From: CAVTUU01 sp045804965
GTDB taxonomy: Bacteria; Chloroflexota; Chloroflexia; Thermomicrobiales; UBA6265
Assembly: GCA_045804965.1 (NCBI GenBank)
Contig: JBJMMD010000004.1
Location: 1-64,000 of the forward strand
Direction of reading: 5' to 3'
DNA length: 64,000 nt
Shown here: positions 9,163-16,933 of the stretch, piece by piece
How positions within the stretch are numbered: position 1 is the first letter of the stretch
How the letters are laid out: every line of letters starts with the position of its first letter
The notes under the pieces: model-generated
What the model was told of the DNA's origin: nothing
What the model saw: the letters and a program-made list of their open reading frames with translations, nothing else
The model's database searches: none
Position numbers and translations under genes: made by a program

Positions 9163-11691
9163 ATGGCGAGAGCTGAAGCAGTTCCCGAGGTTCGATCAAC
9201 CGCCAAGGCGGGGCCGCGACCAGAGGTCGCGGCGGTCGCGCGAGCGTGGTTAGTGACCGATTGGGCGGCCATCACGATCCTGGTCGCGCTCACTATGCTC
9301 GTGGTTTGGAATCGGACCTCCTACGACATGTGGGTCTCCCGGATTGATATTCTGCAGGCGTATCTTCCTTACTATTCATTTCTCGGTCAGCAACTTCGTC
9401 ATTTGCAAATCCCCGGCTGGAACCCGCATCAATTCGCGGGCTCGCCGTTCGCCGCCGATCCTCAATCGGGGTGGATGCAGCTCCCGGTTATGGTTCTGTT
9501 TTCGCTCTTCGACTCGGAGACCGCAATCAAGGCGCTGATGGCCTTCAACATCGCCCTCGGTGCGCTCGCCTCCTACGCCCTCGCCCGCGCCGTCGGCATG
9601 GGTCCTCCGGCGAGTCTCGTCGGCGGCATCGCCTTCGGTTTTGGCAGCTTGATCCATTTCAACACTTATTGCTGCACATTGATGGGCAATTTGGCCCCGT
9701 GGATTCCGGTCTCACTGCTCGGCGTGGAGGTAATGTTGCGCGCCCAACGCTGGGTCTATCGCGTGGCCGGCGTCTTTCTCGCCGGTCTCGCCTTGTGCCA
9801 GATGATCTCGGCCTGGATCGGTCAGGGCGCGTACTACGGCATCCTTGTCACCGGCGCGTATGTCCTCTATCGGGCCGTGATCTCGCCAGCCGGCGACGGG
9901 TGGACCGCTCGCCGCAGGCTGATCACTCTGCTCGGCGGCGGGGCTGCCGTGCTGCTTACCGGGTTCGCATTGTCGGCCGCTGGTCTGATTCCGCGACTCG
10001 ACATCAACCATTACACGAACTTGAACGGCGCCAACTATGAGGCACTGGGGGCGGGGAGCAGCAAGGGTTGGGGTACGCTGCTGATGCTCGACCGCGTTCT
10101 CAATCCCGAGTTTGTCGCACGCCGAGTCTACCTGGGCACGGTCGCGGTTATGCTGGCGCTGATCGCGCCGTTCCTCGTCCGCAAGCGGTTCGCCGTCCCC
10201 TTCTTCGCCGGATTGACCGTTGTCTGCCTAATCATGACGCTTGATACCACGCCGGTTCACCAGGTCTTCTACCTGCTTCCCCGATTCAAAGTTTTGCACC
10301 AGCACAGCGACTATCGCATTCTCGCCGTGGTCCTGATCGGCCCGGCGATGCTCGCCGCCGCGATCGTCGAGGCGCTGCCGCAAATTCGCGTGCGAGCGCG
10401 AACGGTCACGTATGCACTTCTTCCCCTCGCGATCTACGTCGTCCTGTTCTTCGCCTTGCGCACAGAACATCGCCAGTTGCCGATCCACGTCTGGATTTAC
10501 GTTGGCGTCGTCACCTTCCTCCTCGCCGGTTACTTCCTTGCTCGCATCGATCGCGAGTGGCGATTTCAGCGCTTTTTGCGCCCGCTGACGGTCGCGTTTC
10601 CGTTTGTGGTCGCGTTCCTCTTGTTTCTCGATCCCAGCGCGAAGGACATCGTCGAAGCGATGCGGGGTCAAACAAGCAGCAACTATTACGCGGTGCAGCT
10701 CGCCAGCCGCTCTCAACTCGAACGTCGCGTCAGCATCTACACTGACTGCACGGACCTCGAGAGCGCCAGCGCGTTCCTCGCCCAGCAGCGTGATGCATCA
10801 GCCGCGCCGGTCCGGTATTTTGGGTACGATCCCGCTGGTCTACGCACCTCTGACGTGACCGGATCGAGCTACCAAGTCCAGGTGAATTCGCCGGTGGCGC
10901 GGGCGCTCCTGGTCGGCGCCCGCGCGACGTGTCTTGGACTGTATGACATCCAGGGCTACAATCCGATTCAAGTGAAGCGTTATGTCGATTTGCTCCAACG
11001 GATCAACGGCGTTGCCCTCAATTACCACGACGGCGTCGTGCTCGCGTCCGGCATCGATTCCCCGCTTCTTCCCCTCCTCGGGGCCGGCTACATCATCGTA
11101 CCGAGCACCATCCCGGTCACCGATTTCCGACCCGATTTGAGCCACGTCCGGCAAACGCGCCAAACCGTGTTCAACGATCACACGGTCCGCGTGCTCGCCA
11201 ACCCGAATGCGCTGCCCCGCGCGTGGGTCGTCCACGACGTGCACCAAATGCCAAAGGACGAGATTCTCGACGCGATCGCGGGCGGGCAGGTCGACCCCAA
11301 GCACACCGCGATTGTGGAGAAAGCGCCGCCGGAGCTCGGGACAACGCAGCCGCAGGGGGCGGACAACGTCCGGTTCACCGGATATAAGGCAGATCGACTG
11401 GCGATGGACGTCAACGCCGCGAGCGACGGCATGCTCGTGCTCACGGAGATCTACATTCCCGGCTGGAACGCCTACGTCGATGGCAAGAAGACTGAGGTCT
11501 ACGCCACCGATTTCGCCCTACGTGGCGTCGCGCTCACCGCCGGCAGCCATCATGTCGAGCTTCGCTATGAACCAGCGTCGCTCAGACTCGGTATCCTGAT
11601 TTCCGCGATCGCAGGCGTCATCATGGTGATCGTCTTCGCCGCCGCCCTCTGGACTTGGCGGCGTGACCGTCGCCGCCTACGCGCCGGTTGA
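9163..11691 (+). CDS. YfhO-family polytopic membrane protein
   Basis: 842 residues with about a dozen hydrophobic segments between residues 30 and 490, a large soluble stretch (about 500-800) and a final membrane helix followed by the basic tail RRDRRRLRAG. The soluble end has the family signature: YIPGWNAYVDGKK, then RGVALTAGSHHVELRYEP. YfhO proteins are GT-C-like membrane proteins linked to glycosylation of cell-envelope polymers. An early luminal stretch holds SRIDILQAYLPYYSF, matching the loop where these proteins carry their Asp. No strong Shine-Dalgarno precedes the ATG, so the start could be slightly different. The gene stands alone and ends before a hairpin shared with a convergent gene. 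Its substrate cannot be told from the sequence. Confidence 0.88.
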   Translation: MARAEAVPEVRSTAKAGPRPEVAAVARAWLVTDWAAITILVALTMLVVWNRTSYDMWVSRIDILQAYLPYYSFLGQQLRHLQIPGWNPHQFAGSPFAADPQSGWMQLPVMVLFSLFDSETAIKALMAFNIALGALASYALARAVGMGPPASLVGGIAFGFGSLIHFNTYCCTLMGNLAPWIPVSLLGVEVMLRAQRWVYRVAGVFLAGLALCQMISAWIGQGAYYGILVTGAYVLYRAVISPAGDGWTARRRLITLLGGGAAVLLTGFALSAAGLIPRLDINHYTNLNGANYEALGAGSSKGWGTLLMLDRVLNPEFVARRVYLGTVAVMLALIAPFLVRKRFAVPFFAGLTVVCLIMTLDTTPVHQVFYLLPRFKVLHQHSDYRILAVVLIGPAMLAAAIVEALPQIRVRARTVTYALLPLAIYVVLFFALRTEHRQLPIHVWIYVGVVTFLLAGYFLARIDREWRFQRFLRPLTVAFPFVVAFLLFLDPSAKDIVEAMRGQTSSNYYAVQLASRSQLERRVSIYTDCTDLESASAFLAQQRDASAAPVRYFGYDPAGLRTSDVTGSSYQVQVNSPVARALLVGARATCLGLYDIQGYNPIQVKRYVDLLQRINGVALNYHDGVVLASGIDSPLLPLLGAGYIIVPSTIPVTDFRPDLSHVRQTRQTVFNDHTVRVLANPNALPRAWVVHDVHQMPKDEILDAIAGGQVDPKHTAIVEKAPPELGTTQPQGADNVRFTGYKADRLAMDVNAASDGMLVLTEIYIPGWNAYVDGKKTEVYATDFALRGVALTAGSHHVELRYEPASLRLGILISAIAGVIMVIVFAAALWTWRRDRRRLRAG

Positions 11692-11768
11692 ACCATCCCA
11701 CGAGCTACATGGCTTTCTAGATTCTTCTGCCTCAGGCAATGGCGGAGGCGACCAATCCTGCAAACACC

Positions 11769-11796
11769 ACCGGCCCTGGAAAATCCCAGGGCCGGT
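11769..11796. terminator. Perfect 11-bp hairpin between convergent genes
   Basis: ACCGGCCCTGG (11769-11779) pairs fully with CCAGGGCCGGT (11786-11796) across a 6-nt loop. It lies 77 nt past the stop of the YfhO gene and 87 nt past the stop of the convergent HTH-GAF gene, so it may serve both. There is no T-run on either side. Confidence 0.65.
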
Positions 11797-11882
11797 AGGC
11801 CGATCAGCGCGAGTTGGTTGAATGGATTATTCAGGCGTTGATCGTGTTCCGGCGGTCCCCCATCACATTCCCGCCGGCGGTA

Positions 11883-12725
11883 TTAACCAAGCAATGCGCC
11901 GGCAGCCACGCCGGCAAGTTGCAAGGTCGTTGATTGCGGTTTGGCATTGGGACGCGGGCGTTCTCGCTCCAACGCGAGCGCGGCAAGATTCGCCATCCCT
12001 TGGGCGAGACCGAACTGTTCGAGGTTGAACTGGAGGTTGCGACCACTGCGGTCGGCCATGATCAGCCCGAGGCGGCGGGAGCCGAAGCGAAGCGGGAGGA
12101 CGAGGACTGAGTTTGCATCGCGTAGCGGTCCAAAAGCATGTCCGTTCTCGTCCAGATATTCGATCTCAACGCCTTGCTTTTCCATAAAATAGGAAGCGCC
12201 GCCGGGGATATCGGCTAAGGAAACCGAGTCGGGGAGGTCGGTCAGCGGCATCCCGAATCGCCCCATCAAGGTGGTTTGCACGTATTTGTCGTCAAGCGCC
12301 CAGATCTCGACCCGTTTGAGCTCGAGCGCATCGGCAATGCGATCGGCGATCAGGGGGAGGAACTCCTTGGCGGAAACGCCGCGGGCCGCCGCGTCGACGA
12401 CCTGCAGCAAGACTGAGAGCTGGCGGGCAAGTTCCACTCGGTCGCCCGACGCGAGGTCGATGAGAGCCGGAGATGCGTCCGTTTGCGGCGTCCGGCGACG
12501 GTATTTCCGTGGCGCCCGCTCGACCATCGGTCGCCATACTTGGAGATCAGCGGCGGCGATGAAGGCCATCTTGCCGAGCCGTTGGGCCGGCAATTTACCC
12601 CGGCGCACCGCGCGCGATACCGTGTGGTAGGAAACGCCCTTGAGCCGGGCTGCCTCCGCCATGGTGTAAACATCGCCCCCGGCCGTGACCGGCGAGATGA
12701 GTGCTTGGGCGCCATTCTCAGTCAC
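11883..12725 (-). CDS. Excisionase-type HTH and GAF domain regulator
   Basis: 280 residues. I chose the GTG at 12725 because AAAGGAGG lies 5 nt upstream; the reading frame extends further but without another ribosome binding site. Residues 19-64 are a MerR/excisionase-like helix-turn-helix (YTMAEAARLKGVSYHTVSRA, then RRGKLPAQRLGK). Residues about 105-260 form a GAF-like sensor domain, ending in LRFGSRRLGLIMADRSG and ALALERERPR. GAF domains bind small molecules or sense redox or light, so this is probably a ligand-responsive DNA-binding protein. The gene is isolated, with 375 nt of non-coding DNA upstream, and its targets are unknown. Confidence 0.82.
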   Translation of the reverse strand: MTENGAQALISPVTAGGDVYTMAEAARLKGVSYHTVSRAVRRGKLPAQRLGKMAFIAAADLQVWRPMVERAPRKYRRRTPQTDASPALIDLASGDRVELARQLSVLLQVVDAAARGVSAKEFLPLIADRIADALELKRVEIWALDDKYVQTTLMGRFGMPLTDLPDSVSLADIPGGASYFMEKQGVEIEYLDENGHAFGPLRDANSVLVLPLRFGSRRLGLIMADRSGRNLQFNLEQFGLAQGMANLAALALERERPRPNAKPQSTTLQLAGVAAGALLG

Positions 12726-13101
12726 CGAATCCTCCTTTGAAGCGAACATAGTCGTTGCTCGGCACCGTGTCACCGAACGATCGAAATCTGGTTGTCCGCG
12801 CTGAACGTATTGTAGCGGACTTTCCAAATGTGCTTTCACAAGATAGGGAGTGTAGCCCGAATTACGCTCATTTCCGCCGATAATAGTGCGCTCGGTGTTG
12901 ACTCGCTGCGCGTTTTTGTGGCGAATACGTTCAATGAGCTGTCGAGCGTGTTGATGTAGTGCTCCCTGATTGCGGCCTTGATCAAATCGACGCAACATGT
13001 TTTCAGGCGAACAGCGCTGCACTTCTTGCCCGTTCGCCTACCATACGGCGGCAGCGAAGGCAAAATACTTCGCAACGCTAGGCACGTTAGTTTGGCGGCT
13101 T
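12726..13101. other. Intergenic region, no gene seen
   Basis: A 376-nt gap that is slightly less GC-rich than its surroundings. It contains the leader of the HTH-GAF gene (AAAGGAGG next to 12725) and the end of the LLM oxidoreductase. I find no supportable open frame, RNA or repeat. Confidence 0.5.
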
Positions 13102-14166
13102 TCAGGGATGACTAAGTTCCTGAAGCAGCTTGGCATCCCCCGCTTGCCGGCGGTCGACAAAAACATGGGTCACGCCGATCTCGGCGAGGTCGCGTAGCCG
13201 TGCACGCACGAGATCCAGATCACCAACGAGCGCGAGCCGGGCCACGAGCGCCGTTGGAATCGCGCGCCGCGCCGCGTCCAGATCCCCGCGCTGGCGCAAT
13301 TCCGGAAAACCGCCACCCCGCGCGAGCACCTCGTCCGTTTTCATCGCCCGCCTGACGTCGGCGATGATCCGCTCGGTGTCGAATTCCGGGGTTGCGATCA
13401 GGCGCTGCATCCCCGGCAAGGCGTGGATCATGGCGATGGTGGTTTTGCGCCGTTCGAGCTCGGGCTCCGGATCATCCGTGACGAAGATGCCCGTGCGCGC
13501 AAAAAACGACAGGCCATCCGGATCCCGCTGCGCGGCCACAGCCGCGCTTTTTACGCGCGCGATCGCGTCCGCCAGATAGTCGGGCGAGGCAAGCTCGTTG
13601 AATAGCACGCCGTCCGCGCGCCGGCCCGCCAATGCCAGCGCCTTCGGCCCGGCCGCGGCGAGATACATCGGCGGTCGCCGCAACGGGGCCACCGTTCGCT
13701 CCCAGTTGTTGACCGCGAAATGTCCGCTCGAGCTGGCGCGATGATCCTCCGCCCACCAATCGGACAGGAGCTGGATCGTCTCGTCCAGCCCAGCCAGCGG
13801 TCGACCGGTATCGATTCCGAGCGCCCGCTGGTACCATTCAGTTTGCCCACGGCCGAGTCCGAGGAAGGCGCGCCCTCCCGAAAGTTGATCGAGCGTGGCG
13901 ACAGACGCCGCGATCAGATTCGGATGCCGGTTGTACGGATTGGTGACCCCGGTGCCGAGACGAGCCCGCGTGGTCTCGACCGCGAACGCACTGAGCACAG
14001 CGAAGGCGTCCCACCCGTCCGGGTCTTCACTCACCCAGATCGAATCGACCCCGGCCGCGTCGGCTGCTCGCGCCTGTGCAATCGTCCGCGCGGGCGCACC
14101 CGGGTCGCTCTTTGTCCAACCGTGGTGGGAAAACTCAACGCAACACTTTAGCGCGGTGGGAGGCAT
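13102..14166 (-). CDS. LLM-class flavin-dependent oxidoreductase
   Basis: 354 residues with the features of luciferase-like (F420- or FMN-dependent) oxidoreductases: AARAADAAGVDSIWVSED-like N-terminal strand and helix, LGTGVTNPYNRHP, then ATLDQLSGGRAFLGLGRG and the later YLAAAGPKALALAGRRADG. The order matches a TIM barrel that binds a flavin or deazaflavin cofactor in the cytosol. The substrate cannot be assigned. The C-terminal VGDLDLVRARLRDLAEIGVT is typical of the F420-linked branch. Only a weak Shine-Dalgarno precedes the ATG at 14166, but the N-terminus fits the family. It is transcribed alone. Confidence 0.9.
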   Translation of the reverse strand: MPPTALKCCVEFSHHGWTKSDPGAPARTIAQARAADAAGVDSIWVSEDPDGWDAFAVLSAFAVETTRARLGTGVTNPYNRHPNLIAASVATLDQLSGGRAFLGLGRGQTEWYQRALGIDTGRPLAGLDETIQLLSDWWAEDHRASSSGHFAVNNWERTVAPLRRPPMYLAAAGPKALALAGRRADGVLFNELASPDYLADAIARVKSAAVAAQRDPDGLSFFARTGIFVTDDPEPELERRKTTIAMIHALPGMQRLIATPEFDTERIIADVRRAMKTDEVLARGGGFPELRQRGDLDAARRAIPTALVARLALVGDLDLVRARLRDLAEIGVTHVFVDRRQAGDAKLLQELSHP

Positions 14167-14348
14167 CTGCTCGCAGGCGGCGTCGCCCGAGAATCAATTC
14201 CTGGGCTCGAATTCGGAAGCCGGATAAAACCGACTGGTGGCGGCGAACCATCCCGGATTCGTGGCGGCGTCCAGGCGGCCGCTCGCCTCGCCGAAACAGC
14301 GGTGGCAAATGGCAAGGCACGTCGCGTACGCACCCAGGCGCATCGCGT

Positions 14349-14440
14349 TTCGTCGCTACGGCGACCGCGGTTCATGGTCCCGTTCTCAGCCCTGGAAGGG
14401 CTTCCTGTGACGTAGCCCGGGCCTTCAGCCCCGGGCACGG
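14349..14440. repeat. Intergenic repeat, family 2 copy (half element, inverted orientation)
   Basis: Contains TCGCTACGG, CTCAGCCCTGGAAGGGCTTC and a 7-bp hairpin GCCCGGG/CCCGGGC (14415-14421 with 14430-14436). These match, in reverse orientation, blocks of the elements at 36136 and 45830. It lies just past the stop of the small gene that ends at 14468. The rest of the 14167-14467 gap holds nothing I can identify. Confidence 0.6.
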
Positions 14441-14467
14441 GCGGTGCGCCAGCCTCTGCGGGTGACA

Positions 14468-14746
14468 TCATCCTTCCTTCGCCCGGTAATAGAGCAGGAT
14501 GCCCCCTTGACGCTCGTCGCCGGTGCGGCCGGCAACTCCCTCTTCGCCGGTGTGCATGGGGAACGGGTCTCCCCGCTCCAACGCATCGGCCTGCTCCTTC
14601 GAGATCACGCGCGCGAACAGGCCGTGCCGGGGACATTCCCAGACGCCGGGATAGCCGTCGACGGGGCGCATCCGGTGCCGATCGCGTGGGTGCGTGCGTC
14701 CAACTTCGCAGAGTGGATTCGGTCCGCTCGTCTGCTGCGACTCCAT
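14468..14746 (-). CDS. Small uncharacterised protein with two cysteines
   Basis: 92 residues if started at the ATG at 14746. The open frame runs further upstream, but that part reads like non-coding DNA. I do not recognise the family. The protein has Cys13 and a WECPRHGLF block, then a charged helix (ISKEQADALERG) and a C-terminal GGILLYYRAKEG. The Cys and His could bind a metal, but this is speculation. It lies between the PotD-like gene upstream on the same strand (83 nt gap) and a family 2 repeat. It may be a spurious frame. Confidence 0.4.
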   Translation of the reverse strand: MESQQTSGPNPLCEVGRTHPRDRHRMRPVDGYPGVWECPRHGLFARVISKEQADALERGDPFPMHTGEEGVAGRTGDERQGGILLYYRAKEG

Positions 14747-14829
14747 GCTTGCCTTGCCCACCCCTTCATTGCTTCGCCAGAACTCTTGGTCGGCAAGTAT
14801 GCCACCGGCGCGCTCGCGCCGGTCCTCGC

Positions 14830-15954
14830 CTATTTCGCCATCTTCGCGTAACGGACACGGTCCCACGCCGTGACCCAATCGGGATAGCTCGCGATCTTCG
14901 CGTCGGAGGTATCGAACGGGGGGAAGCCCATGAGCGGATTCGCCGCGAAGAACGGGGCGAGGTTATCGTACGGATAGAGTCCGCTGCTTGTGTCGTCAAG
15001 TAACTCGATAGCGTTGGCATTGACCACGCCCCGACGCAGCCGGTTCATCAATTTCGCTTGCACTTCGGGCGAGATCAGGTAATCGATGAAGGCGTGCGCA
15101 GAGTCGGGCGACGGCGCCCCTTTTACCAGGGAGAAGGCGTCGGAGAAGGTGAAATCGCCTGGAAGCGGATGTGAAATCTGCAAGTCCTCGTTCTTCGCGA
15201 CATCGAGTGTCGGCACCACTTCCGAGGCGATGCTCGAGACCCAAGCGTCGCCGCTCACCAGGTGTCCGGCGAGATCTTCGATCTTGCCGACGAACGCGAT
15301 CACGTTCTCAGCTTTGAAGGTCATCAGTGTTTGCACGCTGCGTTCGAGCTCGTCCGGCGTCACCCGCGTGGGATCCACCGCGCCAAGCGCGCGGTTCCAG
15401 ACCTTGAGGTGCCCCACCCCGTCGTCAAGCATGACCACCTTGCGGCGATAGGCTTCGCCTTGGAGGTCGATCCAGCGTGCAGGAGGAATGGGGAGCAGCT
15501 TGGCGTTGTACGCCAGCGGCGCGCTGCCCCACAAGCAGGGAGCGGCGTACATGGCGCCGTTCCGCACGGCCCAATCCGGCTGCTGGAATTGGGGCAGGTA
15601 ATCGGCCGCATGGGACAGTTTGGTTTGGTCGAGCTGCCCAATCAGGTCGACATCGATCAGCCCCTGAACGACGCCGTTTTGTGGCGTGACCAGATCGTAG
15701 AAGCCGAGTCCTCCCGCCCGGAGCTTGAGAAAGATCTCGTCATTGGCGCCGATGGTCCATGCTTCGACGGGTATTCGGGTTTGATCGGTGAACGCGCCAA
15801 TGAGCTCGGGATCGTTGTATCCCGCCCAGCAGAGCAGCCGCATCGGTTGGCTATCCGCCCGGCCCACGAGCGGCCGCGCGCTAAAACCGATTCCGAGCGC
15901 GGCCGCCCCCGCCCCGATCAAGCGCCGCCTGTTCAGCTTCTGTGCACGCCTCAA
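14830..15954 (-). CDS. PotD-like extracellular solute-binding protein, Tat-exported
   Basis: 374 residues with a twin-arginine signal (NRRRLIGAGAAALGIGF, residues 8-24). The mature part resembles spermidine/putrescine-type binding proteins: LLCWAGYNDPELIGAF at the start, FYDLVTPQNGVVQGLI, YAAPCLWGSAPLAYN, and SAHAFIDYLISPEVQAKLMN near the end. Such proteins deliver a small cationic or organic solute to an ABC permease. No permease or ATPase gene accompanies it here. Its ATG overlaps the stop of the upstream SDR gene by 4 nt (ATGA), so the two are translationally coupled. The ligand is unknown. Confidence 0.87.
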   Translation of the reverse strand: MRRAQKLNRRRLIGAGAAALGIGFSARPLVGRADSQPMRLLCWAGYNDPELIGAFTDQTRIPVEAWTIGANDEIFLKLRAGGLGFYDLVTPQNGVVQGLIDVDLIGQLDQTKLSHAADYLPQFQQPDWAVRNGAMYAAPCLWGSAPLAYNAKLLPIPPARWIDLQGEAYRRKVVMLDDGVGHLKVWNRALGAVDPTRVTPDELERSVQTLMTFKAENVIAFVGKIEDLAGHLVSGDAWVSSIASEVVPTLDVAKNEDLQISHPLPGDFTFSDAFSLVKGAPSPDSAHAFIDYLISPEVQAKLMNRLRRGVVNANAIELLDDTSSGLYPYDNLAPFFAANPLMGFPPFDTSDAKIASYPDWVTAWDRVRYAKMAK

Positions 15955-16766
15955 GGTCGAGCCTGTCCTTCGCTCGCCCGGGCTGAACCCGGCAGCGGTT
16001 CCTCCGGTAACGGCAGATGCACACCGAGGGTCAGACCGCCGTCGAGGATCACGGTCTCTCCCGTGATATACGACGCCTCGTCGGAGGCGAGGAAGGCGAT
16101 GGCGCTGGCAATCTCCGCCGTTTCCGCGAACCGGCCGAGGGGAACCCGTTTGAGATACTCGGGCGCGCCCACGGGATCCTCGGTGATGAACGCGGCCCGG
16201 GTCTTGACCATGCTCGGTTCAATCGCATTGACCCGGATGCCGGAAGAACCGAGATCGAGCGCGGCCGAACGGACGAGGGCAACCACCCCGCCCTTGGAGG
16301 CGTTGTAATGCGCCATGTTGGTTTCGACGTAGAAGGCGTTGGTCGAGGCGGTGACGACAATCGCCCCTTTCCGGGCTAGGATCATGACTCGGGCTGCTTC
16401 CTGGATGCAGAAGAAGGTGCCCGTCAGATTGACGTCGATGATCCGCCGCCAACTACCCTCCTCGATCTCGAGCAATGGCTGCGCATCGGCGATGCCCGCG
16501 TTCGCGGCGAGGATATCGAGACCGCCAAACTGCTCGACGCAGCGCCGTACCGCCCGTGCAACATCCTCTCGTTTGGAGATATCGCCCGCGACTGCTTCGC
16601 CCTGCCCCCCGCGGTTCTTGATCGCGTCGATAGCCTGCGCGGCCGCCTCCGCTTCGAGATCGAGCGCGACCACACTCGCGCCTTCAGCGGCGAATCGCTC
16701 CGCGATCGCCCGCCCGATCCCATTCCCCGCCCCCGTGACCAACGCTACCTTGCCGCCCAATCGCAT
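15951..16766 (-). CDS. SDR-family oxidoreductase
   Basis: 271 residues, classical short-chain dehydrogenase. It has the nucleotide-binding TGAGNGIGRA motif at residues 11-20, NAG in ILAANAGIAD, the active-site Tyr and Lys in HYNASKGG, and the C-terminal ITGETVILDGG. An acidic residue after the second strand (VVALDLEAEA) suggests NAD rather than NADP. The last 20 residues are Pro/Ser-rich and extend past the usual SDR end, where the frame overlaps the next gene. It is the first gene of a two-gene unit with the PotD-like protein. Substrate unknown; it is probably a sugar or polyol type. Confidence 0.9.
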   Translation of the reverse strand: MRLGGKVALVTGAGNGIGRAIAERFAAEGASVVALDLEAEAAAQAIDAIKNRGGQGEAVAGDISKREDVARAVRRCVEQFGGLDILAANAGIADAQPLLEIEEGSWRRIIDVNLTGTFFCIQEAARVMILARKGAIVVTASTNAFYVETNMAHYNASKGGVVALVRSAALDLGSSGIRVNAIEPSMVKTRAAFITEDPVGAPEYLKRVPLGRFAETAEIASAIAFLASDEASYITGETVILDGGLTLGVHLPLPEEPLPGSARASEGQARP

Positions 16767-16837
16767 CGATTTGCTCCCTTCGTGCGCAATCCGGAACTTC
16801 TAACACAGGCGGCTACAATGTGTTGTGGAACGACAGA

Positions 16838-16903
16838 TTGCCCTCACCCGCAGCTTCGCGGCTGCCCTTTCCCGTGGGAGTGAGAGAGATTGGGGTGAGG
16901 AAA
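16838..16903. repeat. Palindromic intergenic repeat, family 1 copy
   Basis: Begins CCCTCACCC at 16841 and ends GGGGTGAGG near 16900, with an inner CCTTTCCCGTGGGAGTGAGAG hairpin region that is less perfect than in the other copies. It lies between divergent genes: 72 nt upstream of the SDR start and about 30 nt before the glycerol-3-phosphate dehydrogenase start, so it would be in the leader of the latter. Confidence 0.65.
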
Positions 16904-16933
16904 CTCCAGGGCTCGTCCTGAAGGATCGGCTCC

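Noticed and set aside
12726..13022. Upstream extension of the HTH-GAF gene
   Set aside because: The extra 99 codons have no protein character, and AAAGGAGG lies 5 nt before the GTG at 12725.
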